A stretch of 46,392 bases of DNA from Prosthecobacter sp. Lineage in GTDB: Bacteria > Verrucomicrobiota > Verrucomicrobiia > Verrucomicrobiales > Verrucomicrobiaceae. The DNA lies in assembly GCF_014879935.1 (NCBI RefSeq), contig NZ_JACSRD010000106.1, forward strand, positions 1 through 46,392. The letters are read 5' to 3'. Every line of letters starts with the position of its first letter. The first letter of the stretch is position 1. The notes beneath the pieces were generated by a model. The model did not search any database and was not told the origin of the DNA. It saw only the letters and a list, made by a program, of their open reading frames with translations. This document shows positions 17,164 to 25,748 of the stretch, piece after piece. The translations under genes were made by a program, and so were the position numbers.

Positions 17164-20100
17164 AAAATCTCTTCTCCAACTCACGCCAAGCCGCCAAGCC
17201 TCAGAACCTTTGCGCCTTTGCGCCTTTGCGTGAGACCCTTTTCATCCTCTCTGCGCTCTTTGCCCCTCTGCCCCTCTGCGGCAAATCCGAGTCCCCACCA
17301 ACACCTCAACAACTCGACTTCTTCGAGTCCCGCATCCGCCCCATCCTCGCGCAGGAGTGCTACGAATGCCACAGCACCGCCACCAAGCAAAAAGGCGGCC
17401 TCGTCCTCGACTCCCGCCCCGGCTGGCAAGCTGGCGGCGACTCCGGCGACACCATCAAGCCCGGCGACCCACAAAACTCCCTCCTCCTCCAAACGCTCAA
17501 ACACGAGCACGAAGACCTCAAGATGCCCAAAAACGGCGCCAAGCTCGACGCCAAAGCCCTCGCCGACTTCGAACAATGGATCAAAGAAGGCGCTCCCGAT
17601 CCCCGCGATGCCCCACCGAGCAAGGAACAGGTCGAAAAAGAAACCGCCTGGTCAGCCACCCTCGCACGCCGGAAGAATGAGTGGTGGGCGTTTCAACCGA
17701 TCAAAGCTCAAAACTCAAAACTGAAAACCATCGATGATTTCACCGACGGCGAGCTGAAAAAACAAAACATCCCCGCCGCACCGCCCGCTGATCCCTCCAC
17801 CCTCGCTCGCCGCATCAGCTACATCCTCACCGGCCTCCCACCGTCAGACTTGTCCGACAAGTCCGACCCGTCAGACCAGATCAACGCCCTCTTAAACTCC
17901 CCCGCCTACGGAGAAAAATGGGCCCGCCACTTCATGGACTGGGTCCGCTACGCTGAGTCCTACGGTTCCGAAGGCGATCCCGCCATTCCCTACGCCTACC
18001 GTTACCGCGACTACCTCATCCGCGCCTTCAACGACGACGTCCCTTATCCTCAACTCATCAAAGAAGCCATCGCCGGAGATCTCCTGCCAAAACCACGCCT
18101 CAAGAACGGCCTCAACGAAAGCGCCATCGGCATCGCCCAGCTTCGCATGGTGCTGCATGGCTTCTCGCCGGTCGATTCACTCGATGAGATGGTCACCTTC
18201 ACCGACAACCAGATCGACACCGTCACCAAAGCCTTCCAGGCCCTCACCGTGAGCTGCGCCCGCTGCCACAACCACAAATTCGACGCCATCAGCCAGACCG
18301 ACTTCTACGCCCTCTACGGCATCTTCACCAGCACCCACCCCGCCGTCATCGACGCCAACGCCCCCGGCACCGGCGATGCCATCCGCGCCGAACTCCAAAA
18401 ACTCAAAACCGAGATCAAAGCCACCCTCATTCAAAACTGGCTCTCCAAACTCCCGTCAACACCGTCAACAAGGTCAATAGAGTCCCCCAAAACGCCCGCG
18501 TTCACCTTCCACGGCCTCCTCCACTCCAAACCCGGCGAATTCACCCTCCACGACAACACCCTCCGCATCCACCCCAGCGGCTACCTCTCGAACACCCTCA
18601 CGCAAAAAGACCGCGCCGCCCTCTTCACCAACCGCTTCGAGAATCCCGGTGGCACGCTCTGGTTCCGCGTCGCCGGAAACGGCGGCGTGAAGGCCAAATA
18701 CGTTGTGCAGAACTACCCCCGCACCGGCACCATTCACAAGGCCATCGAGCTCAAAGACGCCAAAGACGAAAAACTCGGCTGGCGCAGCCTCGACCTCGAA
18801 TTCTGGAAGGGCGACGAAATCTTCCTCCAACTCACCACCGCCGCCGACATGCCCGCCGAATACAAAGCGGACGCTCCCTCCTGGTTCATCCTCAACGACG
18901 CCGTCATCACCAAAGACGCCACCGCGCCCCCCGCTCCCGCTGCTTCCAAAGCATCGCCTCGCCACCTCGTCGAAGCTTGGCAATCTAACACCCTCACCGA
19001 TGCCGACGCCGAAGCCCTCGACGCCCTCATCCAATCCAAACAGCTCTCCCTCGACTCCATCACGCCACTCCTCCAGCGCTACCGCGACCTCGAAGCCAAG
19101 CTCCCGCTTCCCACTCGCGTCCCTGGCGTCATCGAAGCCGATCCCAAAGACGCGCCCCTCTTCGTCCGCGGCGACCACAAACAGCCCGCCGAGCTCGTCT
19201 CGCGTCGTTTCCTCGAAGCCCTCGATCCCAAGCCCTTCGCCACGAAACAAAGCGGCCGACTCGAACTCGCCGAGCGCATGGCGGACATGAAAAACAACCC
19301 GCTCACCGCCCGCGTCATCGTGAACCGCCTCTGGCATCACGTCTTCGGCCGCGGCATCGTCGCCAGCGTCGATAACTTCGGCAAGCTCGGCGACCTCCCG
19401 ACCCATCCCGAGCTGCTCGACTTCCTCGCCCAGCGCTTCATCGACTCCGGCGGCAGCATCAAAAGCCTCCTTCGCGACATGTTGATGTCGAAGACCTTCC
19501 AGAGGAGTTCGCAGTTCTCGGTTCTCAGTTCTCAGTTAGACCCGGAAAACAAGATGCTCTCATACTGGAGCACCCGTCGCCTCGAAGCCGAGGCCATCCG
19601 TGACTCCATCGTCACCCTCTCCGGCCGACTCGATCCCACCCTCTATGGCGAGTCCGTCGGCAGCGGCGATGAGCGACGCAGCATCTACGTCAAAGTCATC
19701 CGCAACTCGCTTCCGCCCTTCCTCACCACCTTCGATGCCCCCGTGCCCTTCGCCACCCGCGGCAAGCGCGACTCCACCAACGTCCCCGCGCAATCGCTGA
19801 CCTTGCTCAATGATCCCAACGTCATCGACTGGGCACGCAGTTGGGCTCTACGCACCCTCAACGATCTCAAAGACCGCCCCGACGACCTCCGCATCCGCCA
19901 GATGTTCCGCGAAGCTTTTTCCCGCGAAGCCACCGACGACGAGATCAAACAAAGCCAGGCCTACCTGACCTCCCTCCAAGCCGAAAGCGCCCAACAAGCC
20001 CAAAAGCTCACCCAGCAAGAAAACCAGCTCGCAGCGCTCAATCACCAGATCACCGCCATCCTCGAGCCCGCCCGCCAAAAACTCCTCAAAGCCCGTCCTT

Positions 20101-20942
20101 CCGTCGCTTCGGTCTCTTCCGTCCCTTCCCCACTCGCCGAATGGACCTTCGATGACCTCAACGACACACGCGGTAAACTCCCGCTCACCCTCACCGGCAG
20201 TGCCCGCCTCGAAAACGGAGCCCTCGTCGTCGATGGCCAGTCCATGGCCGAAAGCGGCTCATTGCCCAAAACCCTCACCGCCAAGACCCTCGAAGCCTGG
20301 GTCATGCTCGATGACCTCAAGCAGCAAGGCGGCGGCGTCATCACCGTGCAGCACAAGGATGGCGGCTTGTTCGATTCACTCGTCTTCGCCGAGAAAACAC
20401 CCGCGCACTGGGTCGCCGGAAGCAACTTCTTCGAACGCAGCGAACTCTTCGAAGGCCCCGCCGAGACCGAAGCCGCCACACGTCCCGTGCATGTCGCTGT
20501 CGTCTATCAAGCCGGTGGCACCATCCGCGGCTACCGCGATGGCCAACCCTACGGCCGCACCTACCGCAAAGCCCCCGGCGCCATCTTCGAGCCCGACCAA
20601 AGCCAGATCCTCCTCGGCTGCCGCCACGCCAAACCCAGCGGCAACCACGGCCTCCGCGGCCGCATCTACCGCGCCCGCCTCTACGACCGCGCCCTTACGC
20701 CCGAGGAGATCTCCAAGACCTCCACCATCGAAGCCAACACCCTTCGCGAATCCGACATCCTCGCCGCCCTCACGGAGCCTCAGCGCCAACAGCTCCATGC
20801 TCTCCAATCCCAACGCGACGCGATGAATCAAGCCCTCGAAGCCTCTCGCACAGCGATCAGCACTGACAATCCCAAGGTACAAGCATGGACCAGCCTCGCG
20901 CAGAGCCTCATCAACCTCAAAGAGTTCATTTATCTTCGGTAG
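17160..20942 (+). CDS. DUF1549/DUF1553 planctomycete-type cytochrome protein with LamG domain
   Basis: This 1260-residue protein starts with a leader ending around residue 41. A PSCyt1 heme domain has CYECH at 67-71. DUF1549 (about 195-415) has a second CxxCH in SCARCHNHKFD. DUF1553 (PSD1) follows in the second half, with RLELAERMADMKNNPLTARVIVNRLWHHVFGRGIV. A LamG/concanavalin-like domain (about 990-1190) is inserted before the closing LINLKEFIYLR end. In PVC bacteria such proteins are exported and co-occur with DUF1501 partners, and are often linked to polysaccharide or sugar breakdown; the exact reaction is unknown. Six short tandem arrays lie in frame in this one gene (17180, 17700, 17841, 18453, 19508, 20098), which is exceptional. 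Confidence 0.93.
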   Translation: MKNLFSNSRQAAKPQNLCAFAPLRETLFILSALFAPLPLCGKSESPPTPQQLDFFESRIRPILAQECYECHSTATKQKGGLVLDSRPGWQAGGDSGDTIKPGDPQNSLLLQTLKHEHEDLKMPKNGAKLDAKALADFEQWIKEGAPDPRDAPPSKEQVEKETAWSATLARRKNEWWAFQPIKAQNSKLKTIDDFTDGELKKQNIPAAPPADPSTLARRISYILTGLPPSDLSDKSDPSDQINALLNSPAYGEKWARHFMDWVRYAESYGSEGDPAIPYAYRYRDYLIRAFNDDVPYPQLIKEAIAGDLLPKPRLKNGLNESAIGIAQLRMVLHGFSPVDSLDEMVTFTDNQIDTVTKAFQALTVSCARCHNHKFDAISQTDFYALYGIFTSTHPAVIDANAPGTGDAIRAELQKLKTEIKATLIQNWLSKLPSTPSTRSIESPKTPAFTFHGLLHSKPGEFTLHDNTLRIHPSGYLSNTLTQKDRAALFTNRFENPGGTLWFRVAGNGGVKAKYVVQNYPRTGTIHKAIELKDAKDEKLGWRSLDLEFWKGDEIFLQLTTAADMPAEYKADAPSWFILNDAVITKDATAPPAPAASKASPRHLVEAWQSNTLTDADAEALDALIQSKQLSLDSITPLLQRYRDLEAKLPLPTRVPGVIEADPKDAPLFVRGDHKQPAELVSRRFLEALDPKPFATKQSGRLELAERMADMKNNPLTARVIVNRLWHHVFGRGIVASVDNFGKLGDLPTHPELLDFLAQRFIDSGGSIKSLLRDMLMSKTFQRSSQFSVLSSQLDPENKMLSYWSTRRLEAEAIRDSIVTLSGRLDPTLYGESVGSGDERRSIYVKVIRNSLPPFLTTFDAPVPFATRGKRDSTNVPAQSLTLLNDPNVIDWARSWALRTLNDLKDRPDDLRIRQMFREAFSREATDDEIKQSQAYLTSLQAESAQQAQKLTQQENQLAALNHQITAILEPARQKLLKARPSVASVSSVPSPLAEWTFDDLNDTRGKLPLTLTGSARLENGALVVDGQSMAESGSLPKTLTAKTLEAWVMLDDLKQQGGGVITVQHKDGGLFDSLVFAEKTPAHWVAGSNFFERSELFEGPAETEAATRPVHVAVVYQAGGTIRGYRDGQPYGRTYRKAPGAIFEPDQSQILLGCRHAKPSGNHGLRGRIYRARLYDRALTPEEISKTSTIEANTLRESDILAALTEPQRQQLHALQSQRDAMNQALEASRTAISTDNPKVQAWTSLAQSLINLKEFIYLR
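17180..17234 (+). repeat. Inverted short-repeat hairpin encoding the leader peptide
   Basis: CTCACGCCAAGCCGCCAAG (17180-17198) pairs at 15 of 19 positions with 17216-17234. The right arm belongs to three perfect tandem CCTTTGCG units (17207-17230). A further CTCTGCCC-like run covers 17248-17282. Together they encode most of the signal-peptide region of the DUF1549/1553 protein. Confidence 0.65.
17700..17727 (+). repeat. In-frame 7-bp array (4 units, CTCAAAA type)
   Basis: Four heptads close to CTCAAAA encode SKAQNSKLK, just before the DUF1549 domain. The last unit is CTGAAAA and the first ATCAAAG. Confidence 0.6.
17841..17876 (+). repeat. In-frame 9-bp array (4 units, NNGTCNGAC type)
   Basis: Four 9-bp units encode PSDLSDKSDPSD inside DUF1549, between LTGLP and the following helix, where relatives have only a short link. 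Confidence 0.65.
18453..18488 (+). repeat. In-frame 9-bp array (4 units, CCGTCAACA type)
   Basis: Two perfect CCGTCAACA units and two diverged units encode PSTPSTRSIESP, after the DUF1549 helix region. Confidence 0.65.
19508..19535 (+). repeat. In-frame 7-bp array (4 units, TTCTCNG type), solo copy
   Basis: Four heptads of the type TTCTCNG encode SQFSVLSSQL within DUF1553. The unit is the same as in the arrays bounding the four-helix-bundle gene 1.4 kb downstream (20952-20979 and 21390-21424), but here there is no cargo and no inverted partner. Confidence 0.7.
20098..20130 (+). repeat. In-frame 9-bp array (3.5 units, CTTCCGTCN type)
   Basis: About three and a half CTTCCGTCN units encode SVASVSSVPS, at the junction between the coiled region after DUF1553 and the LamG domain. 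Confidence 0.6.
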
Positions 20943-20951
20943 GTTGGCCGG

Positions 20952-20979
20952 TTCTCTGTTCTCTGTTCTCTGTTCTCTG
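20952..20979 (+). repeat. Left heptad array of the four-helix-bundle cassette
   Basis: Four perfect tandem TTCTCTG units followed by TTT, beginning 9 bp after the upstream stop codon and ending 16 bp before the four-helix-bundle ATG. Confidence 0.85.
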
Positions 20980-20995
20980 TTTCCAAACCACCAAT

Positions 20996-21388
20996 ATGAA
21001 AATCGAGCGTTTTGAAGACATCGAAGCTTGGCAGATCGCCAGAGAGGTCTGTGGAGCGGTCTATGCACTCGCCGCCTCAAGTGGTTTGGGGAAAGATTTC
21101 TCCCTCAAAGACCAGATGATCCGTTCATCAGGTTCTATCATGGATAACATCGCCGAGGGATTTGATGGCGGCACCAACAGAGAATTCATTCGTTTCCTCC
21201 AATACGCGAAACGTTCCTGCTCGGAACTCCAAAGCCAGCTCTACCGCTGCCTCGATCAGAGATACTGCACCACGGATCAATTCGATGCGCTCTATGCGAA
21301 GGCCAACCTGACTCGAAACAAGATCGGTGCCTTCATCAATTACCTGTCAAAACACCTCGACCGTCGCCCAAGCACCTATGACTCGTAA
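20996..21388 (+). CDS. Four-helix-bundle protein (S23/IVP, Avd-like fold)
   Basis: 130 residues from [17 protein letters not shown]. It has the family start FEDIEAW, the central [10 protein letters not shown] motif, and four amphipathic helices ending near FINYLSK. The family (TIGR02436-type) includes proteins encoded by 23S rRNA intervening sequences and is related in fold to Avd of diversity-generating retroelements; its role is not established. The gene is clearly AT-richer than the operon around it and is bounded by inverted 7-bp arrays, suggesting arrival as a cassette. No reverse transcriptase or variable-repeat pair was seen nearby, so it is not part of a retroelement here. The last 11 bp overlap the DUF1501 start at 21378. 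Confidence 0.9.
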   Translation: MKIERFEDIEAWQIAREVCGAVYALAASSGLGKDFSLKDQMIRSSGSIMDNIAEGFDGGTNREFIRFLQYAKRSCSELQSQLYRCLDQRYCTTDQFDALYAKANLTRNKIGAFINYLSKHLDRRPSTYDS

Positions 21389-22826
21389 ACTGAGAACCGA
21401 GAACCGAGAACTGAGAACAGGGAACGTTTCCCGCCGCGCCCTCCTCTCCCGCGCCTCCACCGGCTTCGGCATGGCCGCGCTCGCTGGCCTCATGCAGCAA
21501 GAAGCCCAAGCCGCGCTCGTCCATCGCGCCAAGCGTTTCGCACCGAAGGCACGCAGCGTCATCTTCCTCTACATGAGCGGCGGCGTGTCCCACGTCGATT
21601 CCTTCGATCACAAGCCGATGCTCAAGAAATTCGAGGGCAAGCCGATGCCGGTGGCGGTGAAGAAGACGCAGTTCAACAACAACGGCACCGTCCAGCCCTC
21701 GCACTGGGACTTCAAACGCTACGGCCAGTCCGGCATCGAGGTGAGCGATCTCTTTCCACAGATCGGCGGCGTGATCGACGACATCTGCCAGCTCCGCAGC
21801 ATGACCGCAAAGTTCAGCGAGCACGCGCAGGGGAACTTCTTCATGCACTCCGGCTTTCCCTTCCTCGGCTTCCCCAGCGCCGGAGCATGGACGAGCTACG
21901 GTCTCGGCAGCGAATCACGCGATCTGCCCGGCTACGTCGTGCTGCAAAGCGGCGGCGCAGCCACACCGCATGGCGGTGTGGGATTGTTCAGCAATGGTTT
22001 CCTGCCTGCGCAGCATCAGGCCAGCATCGTGAAGGCCGATGAGGCCGAAGCCGTCGCGAACATCCGCCCGCGACAGCCGCACGACCTCCAGCGCCGCCAG
22101 CTCAACTTCATCGGCGCGATGGACCAGCGCTTCGCCAGCACCACTCAGCACGACACGCACATCGAAGCCGCCATTTCGAACTACGAGATGGCCTGGCGCA
22201 TGCAAGCCGCCGTGCCCGACCTCTGCGACATCTCCGGCGAAACCGAAGCGACGAAGAAACTCTACGGTCTCGACGATCCCGAGCCGAAAAAAGCCGCCTA
22301 CGCCCGCCAGTGCCTGCTCGCCCGGCGACTCGTCGAACGCGGCGTGCGCTTCATCGAGCTCAGCACGCTCGCCTACAACCTCGGCGGCGGCAATGCAGCC
22401 AATCCTTGGGACCATCACGGCGCGATCAAAGAAGGCCACGGCAAGATGGCGAACCAGATCGACCAGCCCATCGCCGCGCTCATCAAGGACCTCAAAGCCC
22501 GCGGCCTGCTCGACAGCACCCTCATCGTCTGGGCCGGCGAGTTCGGCCGCACGCCCTTCGCCCAAGGCACCAACGGCCGCGACCACAATCCCTACGGCTT
22601 CACCGTCTGGATGGCCGGTGGCGGTGTCAAAGGCGGCCACATCTACGGCTCCACCGATGAGTTCGGCTACAACGCCACCGAAAACGTCTGCACCGTCTAT
22701 GACCTCTGGGCCACCGTCCTCCACCTCATGGGCCTCGATCACGAACAACTCACCTACCGCTTCGGCGGCCGCGATCTGCGGCTCACCGACGTGCACGGCA
22801 ACATCCTGCGCGACATCATTGACTGA
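21378..22826 (+). CDS. DUF1501 protein, first copy, with repeat-derived N-terminus
   Basis: 482 residues. The only plausible upstream start is the ATG at 21378, inside the end of the four-helix-bundle gene. The first ~16 residues ([16 protein letters not shown]) come from the heptad array, and the native sequence begins at [18 protein letters not shown], a twin-Arg-type leader. The body is the DUF1501 fold (alkaline phosphatase/sulfatase-like), with [20 protein letters not shown] and GRDHNPYGF. In PVC bacteria DUF1501 genes follow DUF1549/1553 genes and are thought to act with them outside the cytoplasm. The next gene is a close paralogue, with a 1-bp stop/start overlap. The extended N-terminus could impair export. 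Confidence 0.92.
   Translation: MTRKLRTENRELRTGNVSRRALLSRASTGFGMAALAGLMQQEAQAALVHRAKRFAPKARSVIFLYMSGGVSHVDSFDHKPMLKKFEGKPMPVAVKKTQFNNNGTVQPSHWDFKRYGQSGIEVSDLFPQIGGVIDDICQLRSMTAKFSEHAQGNFFMHSGFPFLGFPSAGAWTSYGLGSESRDLPGYVVLQSGGAATPHGGVGLFSNGFLPAQHQASIVKADEAEAVANIRPRQPHDLQRRQLNFIGAMDQRFASTTQHDTHIEAAISNYEMAWRMQAAVPDLCDISGETEATKKLYGLDDPEPKKAAYARQCLLARRLVERGVRFIELSTLAYNLGGGNAANPWDHHGAIKEGHGKMANQIDQPIAALIKDLKARGLLDSTLIVWAGEFGRTPFAQGTNGRDHNPYGFTVWMAGGGVKGGHIYGSTDEFGYNATENVCTVYDLWATVLHLMGLDHEQLTYRFGGRDLRLTDVHGNILRDIID
21390..21424 (+). repeat. Right heptad array of the four-helix-bundle cassette
   Basis: Five tandem units of the type CNGAGAA, inverse to the left array. It starts directly after the four-helix-bundle stop codon and is read in frame as the N-terminus of the DUF1501 protein. 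Confidence 0.85.
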
Positions 22827-24232
22827 TGCACCCGCCTCTCTCACGTCGCGACCTGCTTTCCCGCGCCTCCACCGGCTTCGGCATGGCGGCGTTGAATGGT
22901 TTGCTCCAAGCGGAGAATGCCACCACGCATCGGGCGAAGCGTTTCGCGCCGAAGGCACGCAGCGTGATCTTTTGCTACATGAGCGGCGGCGTTTCGCACC
23001 TCGACTCCTTCGATCCGAAGCCGCTGCTCGAGAAATACGCGGGCAAGCCAATGCCCGTCGAGGTGAAGAAGACACAGTTTAACAACAACGGCACCGTGCA
23101 GCCCGCTCATTGGGCTTTTCATCGTCATGGACAATCCGGCATGGACGTGAGCGAGCTGTTTCCGCACATGGCCACCATCGCCGACGAGATCTGCGTGATC
23201 CGCAGCATGACAGCGAAGTTCAGCGAGCATGCGCAGGGCAATTTCTTCATGCACAGCGGCTTCCCGTTCCTCGGCTATCCGAGTGCGGGTGCGTGGACGA
23301 GCTACGGCCTCGTCACCGAGTCGCGTGATCTGCCCGGCTATGTCGTGCTGCAAAGCGGCGGCGCTGTCGCTCCGCATGGAGGCGTGGGCCTTTTCAGCAA
23401 CGGTTTCCTCCCCGCACAGCATCAGGCCAGCATCATCCGCGTGGACGATCCCGAACCAGTGCCGCACATCCGCCCACAGCAGCCGCAGGCACGCCAACGC
23501 CGCCAACTCGACTTCATTGGCGCGATGGATCGTCGCTTCGCCGATGCCTCACAGCACGACCTACACGTCGAAGCCGCCATTTCGAACTACGAGATGGCTT
23601 GGCGCATGCAATCCGCGGTGCCCGAACTCTGTGATGTGTCCGGTGAGACCGAAGCGACGAAGAAACTCTACGGCATCGACGGCTCCGCCTCGACCCGCAC
23701 CGCCTACGGGCAGCAATGCCTGCTTGCGCGTCGTCTCGTCGAGCGCGGCGTGCGATTCATCGAACTGAGCTGCCTCCCGCAGAAACTCGGCGCTGGCCAG
23801 GGCCCCAATCCCTGGGACCAGCACGGTCAGATCAAAAAGGGCCACGCCAACATGGCCTATCAGGTCGATCAGCCCATCGCTGGCCTCGTCAAAGACCTCA
23901 AATCACGCGGCCTGCTCGACAGCACCCTCGTCGTCTGGGCTGGAGAATTCGGACGCACGCCTTTTGCCCAAGGCAGCGATGGTCGCGATCACAATCCCTA
24001 CGGCTTCACCATCTGGATGGCCGGCGGCGGCGTCAAAGGCGGCCACATCTACGGTGCCACCGATGACCTCGGCTACTACGCCATCGAAAACATCGCCACC
24101 GTCTATGACATGTGGGCCACGGTGCTTCATCTCATGGGCCTCGACCACGAACAGCTCACCTACCGCTTCGGTGGCCGCGACCTGCGGCTGACCGATGTAC
24201 ATGGGAATGTGCTTCAGGAAGTGATCGCATAA
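22826..24232 (+). CDS. DUF1501 protein, second copy
   Basis: 468 residues. It starts [25 protein letters not shown], a normal twin-Arg-like leader that shows what the first copy probably once had. The DUF1501 blocks [29 protein letters not shown] and the C-terminal [18 protein letters not shown] are present. By eye it is about three quarters identical to the upstream copy, so the pair is a tandem duplication. Coupling is by a TGATG stop/start overlap. It is the last gene of the iclR operon, followed by a strong hairpin. Confidence 0.94.
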   Translation: MHPPLSRRDLLSRASTGFGMAALNGLLQAENATTHRAKRFAPKARSVIFCYMSGGVSHLDSFDPKPLLEKYAGKPMPVEVKKTQFNNNGTVQPAHWAFHRHGQSGMDVSELFPHMATIADEICVIRSMTAKFSEHAQGNFFMHSGFPFLGYPSAGAWTSYGLVTESRDLPGYVVLQSGGAVAPHGGVGLFSNGFLPAQHQASIIRVDDPEPVPHIRPQQPQARQRRQLDFIGAMDRRFADASQHDLHVEAAISNYEMAWRMQSAVPELCDVSGETEATKKLYGIDGSASTRTAYGQQCLLARRLVERGVRFIELSCLPQKLGAGQGPNPWDQHGQIKKGHANMAYQVDQPIAGLVKDLKSRGLLDSTLVVWAGEFGRTPFAQGSDGRDHNPYGFTIWMAGGGVKGGHIYGATDDLGYYAIENIATVYDMWATVLHLMGLDHEQLTYRFGGRDLRLTDVHGNVLQEVIA

Positions 24233-24243
24233 ACATTCAATGA

Positions 24244-24271
24244 CAAAGGGCTGCCTCACGGCAGCCCTTTG
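24244..24271. terminator. Bidirectional hairpin terminator
   Basis: CAAAGGGCTGCC and its perfect complement are separated by the TCAC loop, giving a 12-bp stem 11 bp after the DUF1501 stop. The flanking A and T residues are part of the stem, so it can serve both this operon and the convergent Gfo/Idh/MocA gene ending at 24293. Confidence 0.85.
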
Positions 24272-24292
24272 AAGTAAGCAGGTGGCGATTGA

Positions 24293-25672
24293 TCACGCTT
24301 CGAGCTTCCACGGTCCGCGATACTCGCGGCTGAGGAGCCTGGCGGCGTCGGCATCGCCAATGATCTCCTCCTTCACCGGGTCCCACCTGATGGAACGGTT
24401 GGTGAGGAAGGAAATGAGGGCGAGGTGGCCCGGCGTGGCGCTGTGATGCGCCGTTTCGACCGGTGTGACGGTTGGCTGACGGCTCTTCACGCAATCGAGG
24501 AAGTTGCGGTGGTGTCCCTTGGTCTCGTAGAGGCGTGTTTTGATGACGTCGTCACCGAGTTTCGGTGCCTTGGCGACCTCGATGACTTCGCTGTTCGGAT
24601 CTTTGTCGTCTTTGCGCTTCTTGATCATCTGCTTCAGCGCCGGATTCGAGCAATCATACACGCCGCCGCGGTTCACATAGACCCAGCCGTCCGTGCCGAT
24701 CCATTTGGTGCCCATCTGGATGTCATTGTGGCCGCCAGCGATGATCATGGTGATGTCATCCGCATATTTGGCCTCGGCGCGATACTTGGTGGCGGTGTTC
24801 CAGATGTCGGTGCGCGGCGGCATGTCCACCTGGACGGGTTTCACCTCGATCGGGCCGCTGTTGTCGCAATCCATGCCCCAATGAGCGATGTCACAGTGGT
24901 GGCCGATCCAGTCGAGAAGCTGACCGCCTCCGATGTTGTAGTCCCAGCGCCAGTTTTTGTGCACGCGGCACTCGATGTAGTCCTGCATCGTCGCCGGGCC
25001 GATCCACATCTCGTAATCGAGCTCCGCAGGCGGCGGCGTCACGCTGCGCTTGTCGCCGGTCTTGGCGAAGTCGTTGTGACCGGCGGGCAGGCCGACATGC
25101 ACTTCCTTGAGCTTTCCAATGAGACCATTGCGAACGACTTCGGCACCGATGCGGAAGTTGTCCTCGCTGCGCTGCCAGGAACCCGTCTGCCAGATGCGTC
25201 CATGCTTCTGCACGGCCTTCACGATGGCCTGCTGCTCGGCGATGGTGCGGGCGAGCGGCTTTTCGCCGTAGATGTCCTTGCCGTTCTTCGCCGCCTCGAT
25301 GGAAGTGAGCGCGTGCCAGTTGTCCGGAAGCGCCAGCATGACCGTGTCGATGTCCTTGCGGGCCATGACTTCGCGATAGTCATGGTAGGGCTTGCAGTCG
25401 TTGTTCTTGTAAGCGCCGTTGATGGTGTTGAGCGCCTTTTGCAGGTTGCCCTTGTCGATGTCGCAGGCGGCAACAATCTGGCAGTCCTGCTCCTGGAGGA
25501 ACTTGCCCGTGTTGCCAGGGCCCATCATGCCCCAGCCGAAGACAGCCATGGTGATCTTGTTGGAGGGAGCGTTCTGTCCGAGCACGCTGGCCGGGATGAT
25601 GGTGGGAAAACCGATGGCGGCAGCGGTGCGGCCGATGAACTGGCGACGGGAGGAGACGGGGATGCGCTTCAT
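24293..25672 (-). CDS. Tat-exported Gfo/Idh/MocA-family oxidoreductase
   Basis: 459 residues. A twin-Arg leader (SRRQFIGRTAAAIG) precedes a Rossmann NAD(P)-binding domain with the variant glycine loop GWGMMGPG, then the EKPLAR block carrying the catalytic-region Lys, and a large C-terminal alpha/beta substrate domain (WDYNIGGGQLLDWIGHHCDIAHWGMD). Exported Gfo/Idh/MocA proteins are abundant in PVC bacteria; some keep a tightly bound cofactor and act on sugars or glycosides. The substrate is unknown. It is convergent with the DUF1501 operon, which may belong to the same sugar-processing theme (inference). Confidence 0.93.
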   Translation of the reverse strand: MKRIPVSSRRQFIGRTAAAIGFPTIIPASVLGQNAPSNKITMAVFGWGMMGPGNTGKFLQEQDCQIVAACDIDKGNLQKALNTINGAYKNNDCKPYHDYREVMARKDIDTVMLALPDNWHALTSIEAAKNGKDIYGEKPLARTIAEQQAIVKAVQKHGRIWQTGSWQRSEDNFRIGAEVVRNGLIGKLKEVHVGLPAGHNDFAKTGDKRSVTPPPAELDYEMWIGPATMQDYIECRVHKNWRWDYNIGGGQLLDWIGHHCDIAHWGMDCDNSGPIEVKPVQVDMPPRTDIWNTATKYRAEAKYADDITMIIAGGHNDIQMGTKWIGTDGWVYVNRGGVYDCSNPALKQMIKKRKDDKDPNSEVIEVAKAPKLGDDVIKTRLYETKGHHRNFLDCVKSRQPTVTPVETAHHSATPGHLALISFLTNRSIRWDPVKEEIIGDADAARLLSREYRGPWKLEA

Positions 25673-25748
25673 GGTGATGTTTTGGTGTGATCCTTGGGTT
25701 TTAATCGAAAGCAGAGTGGCAAGTCGAGTGGGAAAACGGTCTGCTTCC

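Larger units (their letters stand above)
20952..21424 (+). mobile_element. Candidate mobile cassette: four-helix-bundle gene between inverted heptad arrays
   Basis: Left boundary: four perfect TTCTCTG units (20952-20979). Right boundary: five units of the inverse type CNGAGAA (21390-21424). Between them is a single gene (20996-21388), AT-richer than its neighbours. The cassette lies between the stop of the DUF1549/1553 gene (20942) and the body of the DUF1501 gene, in operon direction. The DUF1501 reading frame now runs through the right array, so its original start codon appears to have been replaced. No target-site duplication was seen. Confidence 0.55.

Noticed and set aside
20996..21388. 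Diversity-generating retroelement (Avd-like gene)
   Set aside because: No reverse transcriptase, template repeat or variable repeat is present nearby; only the four-helix-bundle fold is shared.
24425..25690. 421-residue + strand frame antisense to the Gfo/Idh/MocA gene
   Set aside because: Composition is Val/Asp/His-rich without domains; the opposite strand has a clear oxidoreductase with a Tat signal.
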